Assembly (NCBI GenBank): GCA_910579135.1
Contig: CAJTTM010000015.1
Coordinates: 1-61,509 of the forward strand
Reading direction: 5' to 3'
Source: an uncultured Erysipelotrichales bacterium
GTDB taxonomy: Bacteria > Bacillota_I > Bacilli_A > Erysipelotrichales > Coprobacillaceae
DNA: 61,509 nucleotides
The position numbers and the translations under genes are program-made. Numbering within the stretch: the first letter of the stretch is position 1; every line of letters starts with the position of its first letter. The notes under the pieces were generated by a model. The model did not search any database and was not told the DNA's origin. It saw nothing but the letters and a program-made list of their open reading frames with translations. Of the stretch, positions 8,645 to 16,792 are shown piece by piece.

Positions 8645-9058
8645 ATGAAATTAAAAATTAGAGAATCATTTAAAACAAAAATCTTTATTGTTTTATCATT
8701 AACAGTATTGATGGTATTATCTATTGTTAGCATCAATGCTGCAACAAAATCCAAAAATCATAGCTGGACTACCAATTATGGTGGTGCAACAGAAACAGTT
8801 AAATTAACTGTTGATTTATCGACAATAAATAAACCTAGTGTGAGTTATACTAAAAATGGATATGGTGGATATTATAATGGTGCTTCATATGCATATGCTG
8901 GTATTAGTAATAGCCTCACTAAAAAAATATCTGGCGATACTGCTACATATACAAATAAGGCTACTCCTTCATGGACAAATAAAGTATCATATTCTTCAGT
9001 CAAAGGTGGCACTAAAACCGCAACATTTAAATACACAGGTAGTTTAACTGTAAACTAA
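8645..9058 (+). CDS. Small secreted protein, bacteriocin-like by context
   Basis: 137 residues with a clear signal peptide: a basic N-terminus, hydrophobic core VLSLTVLMVLSIVSI and a likely cleavage after NA near residue 33. The mature part of about 104 residues has no cysteine and is rich in Thr, Ser, Tyr and Gly (GYGGYYNGASYAYAG). A perfect AGGAGG lies 5 nt before the ATG. Two ATPase-FtsX fusion transporters follow. The plan resembles lactococcin-972-type clusters (a small secreted beta-rich bacteriocin, then a dedicated ABC system), but I cannot show homology. A structural surface protein with its own ABC system is the alternative. Confidence 0.6.
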   Translation: MKLKIRESFKTKIFIVLSLTVLMVLSIVSINAATKSKNHSWTTNYGGATETVKLTVDLSTINKPSVSYTKNGYGGYYNGASYAYAGISNSLTKKISGDTATYTNKATPSWTNKVSYSSVKGGTKTATFKYTGSLTVN

Positions 9059-9065
9059 CTATTTC

Positions 9066-9096
9066 AATAAAGCAAAATGACCTTTTGCTTTATTTT
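9066..9096 (+). terminator. Intercistronic hairpin/attenuator between peptide and transporter genes
   Basis: A perfect 12-bp stem (9066-9077 with 9083-9094) closes a 5-nt loop; only a weak T-tract follows. It probably lets part of the transcription through, so that more peptide than transporter is made, or it stabilises the peptide mRNA. Confidence 0.65.
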
Positions 9097-9114
9097 CATA
9101 AAAAGGAGAAAATT

Positions 9115-11220
9115 ATGCTTAAATTAAAAAACTATACATTGAAATTTGAAAATAAAATGATTTTTGATAATACCTGTTTTAAAGCTAATCATAATCAATT
9201 GACACTCATTATTGGTGAAAGTGGTGTTGGAAAAACAACATGTCTACATTCATTAAAGCTAGATAATATATATAATGGTGAATATACTTATAATCAAAAA
9301 AAAGTAACTCGAAAAATGCTTCAAGAACATTTTTGCTATATTGAGCAATTTCCTTTCTTTATAGAAGATCTTGATATTACTTCTCATTTTCTTATGATCA
9401 ATGAAAATTTTTATAAAGAAGATATCTATAGTACATTGGATAAATTAAAAATAAATCCTTTATTAAGGAAGTATCCCAATCAGTTATCTGATGGAGAAAA
9501 GAAAAGAGTTTCATTATCATTAGCTTTCTTTATGAATAAAGATATATTAATTATCGATGAGCCCACATCATCATTAAATGAAGAATTCAGTAAAATTGTA
9601 TGTGAATTATTAAAACAATATGTTAAAACTGGACATATGGTCATTGCTTCAAGTCATGATCATCTGCTTAAAGAGTATGCAGATGTTATTTATAAAATTG
9701 AATACAACCAATTTCAATGTATAAAAGATAGAGAAGAACATAACATTCAAATAGATAACAAAAACAACGTAAAAATTAGAATAAAGATAAGCGACTATTT
9801 CAAAATGTATAGACATTATTTAAGGAGTCATCTTATTATAAAGCTTTTCATGATGTTTCTTGTATCAGTAATTGGTTTTGCATTTGTATTCAATAACGAA
9901 GCAATACAAATCAATATAGAAACAATGAACAAGATTTCTTCAACAGAGATACTTGTTTTTAAAAATATTGATGGAAATGATTTATTTGATTATTCTTATT
10001 CGGGTGAAGAATTCCCTTTTAGTAAAGAAGAAGTTAAAGCATTAAAGAATATTAACCATGTTTCATATATAAATTATAAATATGATATAAATATCTGCAA
10101 TGATTGTGATGAAAATACCAATCTTGGAACAAGAAATATAGATAATACATTAGAAAAGTTATCTGCAAAACAGTATGGAAAAAAATTAATTGTGAATTAC
10201 CCAGATAATTTTAATAATAATACAATAACAATGCAAACATATGATTCAAAATATAATTATGAAACTAAAATCAAAGAAAGAGTTAGCAAAGAAAAAGGAA
10301 TCTATATTTCAAATAGTTTATTCAATATACTATTTAAAAATGCTAAGAATTATGATTCTTTAACTCTCTATTTTCCAATTCAAGTCCCTATTTATAATGT
10401 TAGTGGAATAACTTCAACACAATCAGAAAATGGTGATGCATATTATGAAGCGAATTGTGTCGCAACAAAAGAAGTATGGATAGAACTTCCTATTATTGGT
10501 ATACTTTCAGATAATAGTCTTTATGATAATTATAACAATGTAATAGGTTCATATGATATATTTTTAGATCAGGATATTTTAGAAAAATATATTGAACAAA
10601 ATAAAGATACCAAAAATCATACAATATACTATACTGGAGAATTTGGAAGCAGTAAAAAATATTATGATAAACTTCCTCCTAAAAATGAAAAAATAAGACA
10701 AACAATCTCTATGAATCCTTGGAGTCCTAATTGTTATATTATGCGATTAGATAATTTAGGATATCTTGATGATATATTGACACAAATCAATAAATTTGGA
10801 TTTGATGCAAAAAATATGTATGTCAATTCTTCATCTTTAAAAAATACTGTGTCTTCTGTACAAAATGTTTCTAGAGTCTTAGCGGCGGGTATTACAATTC
10901 TATTATTATTGATAGGATTTTCTACAAAAAGCAAGGAAAAAAATGAAATCATGACAAATCAATTTCTAAAGAACATGGGAATAGGAAAAAAAGAAATTCA
11001 AAAAATAAAGTTAAGAAAATATTTTGTTCATTTTATTATACAAACAACAATATCATTAATAGTTTCATTTGTTTTACTAAACCTTTTTAATATAATTCTC
11101 TCTTCAAGCACAAAGTATTCACTTATTCTTGTATTGATTGTTATATGCCTCCATTTTGTTATTGAATTTCTATTTGCAATCATCATGGAAAGGAAGTGGC
11201 TAATGGATGTTAGTGCTTAA
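9115..11220 (+). CDS. ATPase-FtsX fusion ABC transporter, subunit 1 (degenerate ATP site)
   Basis: 701 residues. An N-terminal ABC ATPase (about 1-210) has Walker A GESGVGKTT (34-42), a Q-loop Gln (YIEQ), signature LSDGEKKR (124-131), Walker B ILIIDEP and switch SSHDH. One membrane helix (about 245-262), about 315 extracytoplasmic residues and three C-terminal helices follow, the MacB/type VII layout. The signature has Asp for Gly (LSDGE) and the D-loop reads SSLNE instead of SALD, so one composite ATP site may be weak. The ATG at 9115 follows AAAAGGAG; an upstream TTG at 9085 lies inside the hairpin. It overlaps the next gene by 14 nt, so the two probably form a heterodimer. Confidence 0.85.
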   Translation: MLKLKNYTLKFENKMIFDNTCFKANHNQLTLIIGESGVGKTTCLHSLKLDNIYNGEYTYNQKKVTRKMLQEHFCYIEQFPFFIEDLDITSHFLMINENFYKEDIYSTLDKLKINPLLRKYPNQLSDGEKKRVSLSLAFFMNKDILIIDEPTSSLNEEFSKIVCELLKQYVKTGHMVIASSHDHLLKEYADVIYKIEYNQFQCIKDREEHNIQIDNKNNVKIRIKISDYFKMYRHYLRSHLIIKLFMMFLVSVIGFAFVFNNEAIQINIETMNKISSTEILVFKNIDGNDLFDYSYSGEEFPFSKEEVKALKNINHVSYINYKYDINICNDCDENTNLGTRNIDNTLEKLSAKQYGKKLIVNYPDNFNNNTITMQTYDSKYNYETKIKERVSKEKGIYISNSLFNILFKNAKNYDSLTLYFPIQVPIYNVSGITSTQSENGDAYYEANCVATKEVWIELPIIGILSDNSLYDNYNNVIGSYDIFLDQDILEKYIEQNKDTKNHTIYYTGEFGSSKKYYDKLPPKNEKIRQTISMNPWSPNCYIMRLDNLGYLDDILTQINKFGFDAKNMYVNSSSLKNTVSSVQNVSRVLAAGITILLLLIGFSTKSKEKNEIMTNQFLKNMGIGKKEIQKIKLRKYFVHFIIQTTISLIVSFVLLNLFNIILSSSTKYSLILVLIVICLHFVIEFLFAIIMERKWLMDVSA

Positions 11221-13018
11221 TAATTTGAATATATCCTATGAAAGAAAAATACTTGAAGACGTATCATTTCATGCAACATCAGGTTATTTCTATCTTATAA
11301 AAGGAGAAAGTGGAAGTGGTAAAACAACACTATTATATCGTTTAGCTCTTTTAAGTGATCAAAGTGACTATGAATATCATATAAATAAATATGATATTAT
11401 GAGTATGAATAATTCTCAAAAAGATGACTTTAGAAGAAACAATATTGCATTTTTATTACAAAATGCACTTTTAATAGAAGAATATAATGTTAAAGAAAAC
11501 GTATCTTTCTTTGCAAAATTAGTAAATAAGAAAGTCGATGATCATGATATAAAAGAAATATTAAAACAAGTGCATCTCAGTATTCCACTTCATCAAAATA
11601 TACAGACATTATCTGGAGGAGAAAGGCAAAGACTTGCAATTGCTTGTGCATTAATTAAAGATACAGGAATCATCATATTAGATGAGCCAACAAGCTCTCT
11701 TGACCAAGACCACGAAAAAGCTATTTTTCAATTATTAAAAGATATTGCCATTAAACAAAATAAGGTTATTATTGTATCTAGCCACAGTAGTCAGGCAGAC
11801 AAATATGCGGATGTTATTTATAAAATAGAAAACTCCAAGTTAAAACAACTCAATGATGTAAAAGATGAAAAACAAATCAAAATACAGAATAATGGTTTTT
11901 GTTATTCTTATATTAGAGAATATCTAAAAAAACATATGATAATTTTAAGGAAAAAGACAATTTCGGCAATCGCAATTATAATAATTGCTTTAGCATTCAT
12001 ATTCGTATCAAATTATATACTTGATCTAATGAAATCAAATAGTGTCAACGAAATTATTAATCTATCAGAAAACCAACTCTTTATAACATCTCATAATAAT
12101 AATATCTATAGTAATGATACAGATAAACCAATTGATAAAGACATGTTATCTTTTATAAAAACAGAGTATAAATGCTATCCATATGTAAGTACCTATATCA
12201 TGATAGATAATATAAAAGTAGATGTCATACCTCTTTTTGAAGAAAATAATATCAATGATAAATATGAAAGTAAATATAATATTCTCGATAAGAAGGGTAT
12301 TATACTCAGTCAAAGTCTTTATAAATACCTAAAAAGAAATGATATAACAGTAAGAACAATGGACAATACTCTTTATATGAAAGATACTCCTATTCATTAT
12401 CGATGCAATGTAAGAGGTGTATTAAAAGAAGGTGTTTTAAATAACTATACCAACAATAAATATTATATCTATTTATCTTATGATATGATTGAAAAACTAT
12501 ATTCTAATATATCCCTTCAGAAAGCATATACAGGGTATACATTATTCACCAAAAATATAGACTCTTATAATGCTTTAATAGATGAACTTAATCATTCTCA
12601 TTTCGATATTAATAAAACATTTGTTAATATTGAAAGCATTAATAGTGTTGTTAATAACATAGAGAGTATAAGAACAATATTTTTTATCATAGCCATGGTT
12701 GTAATCGTGATTATAATGGTATATTATCTACTCCATCATTTTAATCAAAGGAAGAAAGAATTTGTAGTCAACATAGTGGCAGGATATAGTCAAAAGAATA
12801 TATATACACTTGTATGTAATGAAATATTAAGTTATTTCATTATATCATTTATAATATATATATTTGTTGTAATGCTATTCTTTATGATATCTGATTATTC
12901 TTATTATTTTATCATAATATATAGTTTTATTTTAATGATAATCGTTTATGTAATAAGTTGCTTGATATGTATACTAGACATGAAAAAAATATCTGTAGAG
13001 AATATATTAAGAGATTAA
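11207..13018 (+). CDS. ATPase-FtsX fusion ABC transporter, subunit 2
   Basis: 603 residues with the same plan as its neighbour. The ATPase (about 1-210) has canonical Walker A GESGSGKTT, Q-loop LLQN, signature LSGGERQR, Walker B ILDEPTSSLD and switch SSHSS. One helix (about 250-270), an extracytoplasmic domain of about 210 residues and three C-terminal helices follow. Both subunits share YADVIYKIE after the switch histidine, so they are paralogues. The ATG at 11207 sits inside the end of subunit 1 after GGAAGTGG. MacB-type machines use their outer domain to move substrates already outside the membrane; export or release of the secreted protein, or self-protection against it, is inferred. Confidence 0.88.
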   Translation: MLVLNNLNISYERKILEDVSFHATSGYFYLIKGESGSGKTTLLYRLALLSDQSDYEYHINKYDIMSMNNSQKDDFRRNNIAFLLQNALLIEEYNVKENVSFFAKLVNKKVDDHDIKEILKQVHLSIPLHQNIQTLSGGERQRLAIACALIKDTGIIILDEPTSSLDQDHEKAIFQLLKDIAIKQNKVIIVSSHSSQADKYADVIYKIENSKLKQLNDVKDEKQIKIQNNGFCYSYIREYLKKHMIILRKKTISAIAIIIIALAFIFVSNYILDLMKSNSVNEIINLSENQLFITSHNNNIYSNDTDKPIDKDMLSFIKTEYKCYPYVSTYIMIDNIKVDVIPLFEENNINDKYESKYNILDKKGIILSQSLYKYLKRNDITVRTMDNTLYMKDTPIHYRCNVRGVLKEGVLNNYTNNKYYIYLSYDMIEKLYSNISLQKAYTGYTLFTKNIDSYNALIDELNHSHFDINKTFVNIESINSVVNNIESIRTIFFIIAMVVIVIIMVYYLLHHFNQRKKEFVVNIVAGYSQKNIYTLVCNEILSYFIISFIIYIFVVMLFFMISDYSYYFIIIYSFILMIIVYVISCLICILDMKKISVENILRD

Positions 13019-13215
13019 TAATCTAAGTATTATTGTTAATTTAAAGCAGATTGAGGAAAATATATTTATATCTTATGTTATAGTTAGAGGATAAAGACAT
13101 CGTGATTTTATATTGCATATATCACCTACTTATTACATTCTACAATTTTATCTATAAATTGAAAAGATGGATTTCAGTTTTAAGGTGTTTATTGTAATTT
13201 TTAACGATAAAACTT

Positions 13216-13248
13216 ACCAATTTGCACGCAAAATTAACCAATTTGCAC
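13216..13248 (+). repeat. Two 12-bp direct repeats, 21-bp period, upstream of a promoter
   Basis: ACCAATTTGCAC occurs at 13216-13227 and 13237-13248, exactly two helical turns apart and ending 1 nt before a -35-like TTGACT. This is the usual geometry for activators of the LytTR class (paired direct repeats upstream of -35). An insertion-sequence end is an alternative. The rest of the 425-nt gap (13019-13443) shows no gene. Confidence 0.6.
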
Positions 13249-13249
13249 A

Positions 13250-13279
13250 TTGACTTGAAATTAATAATTTATTTATATA
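13250..13279 (+). promoter_or_regulatory. Candidate activated promoter of the lipoprotein gene
   Basis: TTGACT (13250-13255), an 18-nt spacer and TATATA (13274-13279). The -35 is next to the direct repeats; the lipoprotein start is about 165 nt downstream. Confidence 0.45.
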
Positions 13280-13443
13280 TAGTGAGTTTAGAGGTTAACT
13301 TAAAAAAATAATAATTATAAAGTGATAAAAAATATCACAGAAGTAGGAAAACATGGAAAAATTAATATTATTTATTTTAGCTAAAAATTGTAAATCAACA
13401 TCCTAGAAAAGCAATAGTTTTATAAAAGGAGAGTGTATATAAA

Positions 13444-14591
13444 TTGAAAAAAATTTTAATCTTATTCTTATCAATTCTATTAATAGCTTGTAGTCCAACT
13501 ACAAATATTGTACTTATTGATAAAAATGAAAAATTTAAACTTAACAATCAAAGTCATTTACAAAGTCATAATTTTAAGATTGATGCTAAAGATTTTAGTA
13601 ATTTAGGTATAGATACAACAGTTATTGGTATAGATGATAATTATTGTTACATAGATTACCAAAAAAATAGTATTCATAATTACTATAAAGTTAATTTGAA
13701 AGACCAATCTAAAAAATTATTTTATCAATTAAAAGATTTATCAGGTGATGAGGGGTTTGTTTTTACAAAACAAATCATTAGTGATCATTCATTGATTATA
13801 GCTTATGATGATAGAACGTGTGGAAAAATTGTAGAGATAGATACTCACACAGGTAAAGAAAATGTATTGTTTCTTCTCAACAATCAAGTTGGATTGATAT
13901 TGTTATAAATAATAAAGATAGTATTATTATTCATAATATAGATAATGTAAAAAGAAAAAATCAAGAAATAGGACAGATTATTGAAATTCGTAAATCTGAT
14001 AAACAATCAAAAACATTATGTCAATATGAAGCTTTTTATAATGAGGAAAAAAATACATATCATGGAGAAGTGATTGGAGCAGTTGGAAGCTTAGATGACT
14101 CTGGTTTTGTTTTGGCTCATACATTATTAAAAGATGAATCTTTATCAGTAGATAATACAGGTAAGAGAAGTATTGGTTTTTATGATTTGAAAGAAGATAA
14201 ATTTGAAGATTTATTTGAGTATACTTATAGTGTGGATCAATTATATGGAAATAAAGATGTTATGTTTGTTGCAGATTACAGGGTCACTAATGATGATATT
14301 GTTACAAAAAAAGTGATTCTTAATGAAAATAAAAAATATCATGTATATTCATTGGATGAACCCAATGCGTATTCTTATTATCGTGTTTCACTTCTTGATA
14401 ATCAATTAATATATGGAAAAAATGATGAAGGAAAATTGAAAGTTTATGATTTAAAGAATCATAATTATAATACGTATGCCTTATTTAAAGTTAAAGATGA
14501 CAATTATGATACCATTCATGTTTTCAATAAGAAAATTTATCATGTTTCCTATGATCAAAAGACAATAAATATTAAACAGTATGATAAATAA
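13444..14591 (+). pseudogene. Frameshifted lipoprotein
   Basis: A TTG start after AAAGGAG encodes a signal peptide with lipobox LLIAC (Cys about 17). The frame stops at 13908, but coding sense continues without a break in another frame (WIDIVINNKDS...) to the stop at 14591. Together they would make a lipoprotein of about 382 residues; the net change is one missing (or two extra) nucleotides around 13865-13890. The second part has repeated short beta-strand units (FYDLKEDKFEDLF, VYDLKNHNYNTYALF), like an extracellular beta-propeller. Product unknown. A real mutation, an assembly error or two separate genes are possible; the first two fit best because the shifted frame has no start or ribosome binding site. 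Confidence 0.65.
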
Positions 14592-14625
14592 AGGACCAAG
14601 ATTAAATCTTAGTCCTTTATTTATC
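14590..14625. terminator. Bidirectional terminator between lipoprotein and trpS
   Basis: AAAGGAC-C-AAGAT pairs with ATCTT-A-GTCCTTT, with T-rich flanks on the plus strand. It sits between convergent genes. Confidence 0.8.
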
Positions 14626-15699
14626 TTTAAAATAGTCTGTAATATTATTTTCAGAATCATCAAAATAATTAATTTTCATAGCATTTTTTGCTCTTTTAAG
14701 TGTTGCATTTGCCTTCATATTTGCTTTTGCACAACCTTCTTCTAAAACTTTCATTACACCTTCAATATCTTGTTCTAATTCTTTTCTTCTTGCTCTAATT
14801 GGTGTTAAAATATCTTCTAATACAGCATTTAAGAAACGCTTAATTTTAACATCCCCTAAACCACCGCGACGATAATGAGCTTTTAATTCATCTAAATTCT
14901 TATATTCAGGTAAATATTTTTCAAAATGTTCATCTGTACAAAAAGCATCTAAATAAGTAAATACAGTATTACCTTCTACACATCCAGGATCACTGACTTT
15001 TAAATGATTAGGGTCTGTATACATACTCATAACTTTCTTTTTAATATCTTCTGGTGTATCAGCTAGATAAATACAGTTTCCTAATGATTTAGACATTTTA
15101 GCCTTTCCATCAATTCCACATAATCTTTGACATACATTTGTTTCTGGTAATAATATCTTAGGTTCAACAAGGGTTTCGCCATAAATACGATTAAAACTAT
15201 GAACAATTTCTTTTGTTTGTTCTACCATTGGCATTTGATCTTCTCCTACAGGAACACATGTCGCATCAAATGCAGTTATATCTGCAGCTTGAGATACTGG
15301 ATAGTTTAAAAAACCTGAAGGAATACTTGATTCAAATCCTCTTAATTTGATTTCAGATTTAATTGTTGGATTTCTTTGTAATCTTGAAACTGTAACTAAA
15401 TTCATATAATATGCAGTTAATTCATATAAAGCTGGAACTTGTGATTGAATAAACATAACAGACTTCTTTGGGTCCAATCCTACTGACATATAATCTAAAG
15501 CCACTTCTAATATATTTCTTCTTACTTTTTCTGGATTATCAGCATTATCTGTTAATGCTTGAGCATCAGCAATCATGATATAAATTTCATCAAACTTTCC
15601 ACTATTTTGTAATTCTACTCTTCTTTTTACTGAACCTACATAATGTCCTAAATGTAATCGACCAGTTGGTCTATCTCCTGATAAAATAATTTGTTTCAT
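14617..15699 (-). CDS. trpS: Tryptophanyl-tRNA synthetase
   Basis: 360-residue class Ic synthetase that charges tRNA-Trp. It has SGDRPTGRLHLGHYVGS at the N-terminus (HxGH-type motif), a central VPVGEDQ segment and KMSKSLGN (KMSKS loop). The ATG at 15699 follows AGGAGGAGAAAG; a longer frame extends upstream into the T-box terminator and is not real. It is transcribed alone from a T-box leader. Confidence 0.96.
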   Translation of the reverse strand: MKQIILSGDRPTGRLHLGHYVGSVKRRVELQNSGKFDEIYIMIADAQALTDNADNPEKVRRNILEVALDYMSVGLDPKKSVMFIQSQVPALYELTAYYMNLVTVSRLQRNPTIKSEIKLRGFESSIPSGFLNYPVSQAADITAFDATCVPVGEDQMPMVEQTKEIVHSFNRIYGETLVEPKILLPETNVCQRLCGIDGKAKMSKSLGNCIYLADTPEDIKKKVMSMYTDPNHLKVSDPGCVEGNTVFTYLDAFCTDEHFEKYLPEYKNLDELKAHYRRGGLGDVKIKRFLNAVLEDILTPIRARRKELEQDIEGVMKVLEEGCAKANMKANATLKRAKNAMKINYFDDSENNITDYFKDK

Positions 15700-15704
15700 T
15701 CTTT

Positions 15705-15905
15705 CTCCTCCTATAAAATAAAAACTCCGTCCATAGGACGAAGTTTTTCGTTTAGCCACCTACAAAACACCATCATGTTTGTTTCCTGTAACGTAGGAAT
15801 TACGGCTCCACTACTCATTACTTTTCATTTTGCTTCTCATTAAGCCCATTCATTAAATTGTTTATATGAACTTTCACCATCCGTTCACTCTCTATAATAA
15901 ACAAA
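15705..15905 (-). promoter_or_regulatory. T-box leader of trpS (tRNA-Trp sensing)
   Basis: Reading down the minus strand: an AGAGAG-type stem I base (about 15888-15893), a GGTGAAAG segment, a TGG Trp triplet in a GAATGGGC context (15846-15848), the T-box GTAGGTGGCTAAACG (15763-15749) whose TGGC bulge would pair with the uncharged tRNA acceptor end, and a terminator (15748-15720: AAAAACTTCGTCC / GGACGGAGTTTTT). Uncharged tRNA-Trp would favour antitermination. The T-box and terminator are clear; the exact specifier is tentative. Confidence 0.85.
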
Positions 15906-15958
15906 TCTAACTACTCTTCTTAATTAAACGAATTTACTTAAATATAGTAACATGATTT

Positions 15959-16780
15959 TTAAATACTTTCAATCTCTTTTGAAAAATCTTCTAACCAATC
16001 ATTATCAAATTCTTCTATTAGTCCCTTGTCACTCATGGAAACAAAAGTACTATCCAAAGGAATTTTACCTAATACTTTTAATCCATATTCTTTAGCTGCC
16101 TCATCAACATGACTCTTACCAAAGACATAAATCTTCTTTTGACAATCTGGACAAATCACATAACTCATATTTTCTACAATCCCTAAAATAGGAATATCCA
16201 TTTGCTTAGCCATTTTAACAGCTTTACCTACAATCATACTTACTAATTCTTGTGGTGAAGTGACAATCACAATACCATCTAATGGTAATGATTGAAAAAC
16301 TGTTAAAGGAACATCCCCAGTACCTGGAGGCATATCCACAAACATATAATCAATATCTCCCCAATGTACATCACTCCAAAATTGTTTAACAGTTCCTGCA
16401 AGAATTGGACCTCTCCATACAACTGGATCATCCTTATTCTCTAATAATAAATTAGTAGACATAATTTGAATATCATTAGCAGTATTTGCTGGATAAATCT
16501 CTGTACCATCAGAGAATACTTGAAAATCCTCAACTCCAAAAATCTTAGGAATAGATGGACCAGTAATATCACCATCTAAAACAGCCACCTTTTTTCCTTC
16601 ACGAGATTTTAATACTGCAAGTAAAGATGTAATTGAAGATTTCCCTACTCCACCTTTACCACTTACAACACCTATCACCTTTTTAATATTTGAATTCATA
16701 TTCATAGGTGCTATAAAACTTCTTTCACTACAATCTTGTTGACAAGATTCACAATCATGATTACAATCGCTCATACCCAT
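15959..16780 (-). CDS. Mrp/NBP35-type Fe-S cluster carrier ATPase
   Basis: 273-residue P-loop ATPase of the Mrp/ApbC family: deviant Walker A GKGGVGKSS (about 40-48), LDGDITGPSIPKIFG, DMPPGTGD (switch II) and a C-terminal CPDC cysteine pair. A cysteine-rich N-terminus (CNHDCESCQQDC) resembles the ferredoxin-like extension of NBP35 proteins. It probably assembles or carries 4Fe-4S clusters in the cytoplasm. The start is ATG 16780 or 16774, both just after GGAAAGG. It may be transcribed alone. Confidence 0.9.
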   Translation of the reverse strand: MGMSDCNHDCESCQQDCSERSFIAPMNMNSNIKKVIGVVSGKGGVGKSSITSLLAVLKSREGKKVAVLDGDITGPSIPKIFGVEDFQVFSDGTEIYPANTANDIQIMSTNLLLENKDDPVVWRGPILAGTVKQFWSDVHWGDIDYMFVDMPPGTGDVPLTVFQSLPLDGIVIVTSPQELVSMIVGKAVKMAKQMDIPILGIVENMSYVICPDCQKKIYVFGKSHVDEAAKEYGLKVLGKIPLDSTFVSMSDKGLIEEFDNDWLEDFSKEIESI

Positions 16781-16792
16781 TTCCTTTCCTTA

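Noticed and set aside
10734..10952. Minus-strand ORF inside the first ATPase-FtsX gene
   Set aside because: It is a shadow of a well-supported gene, without start signals.
13860..13910. Programmed ribosomal frameshift in the lipoprotein
   Set aside because: No slippery heptamer followed by a pseudoknot or hairpin is visible; mutation or assembly error is simpler.
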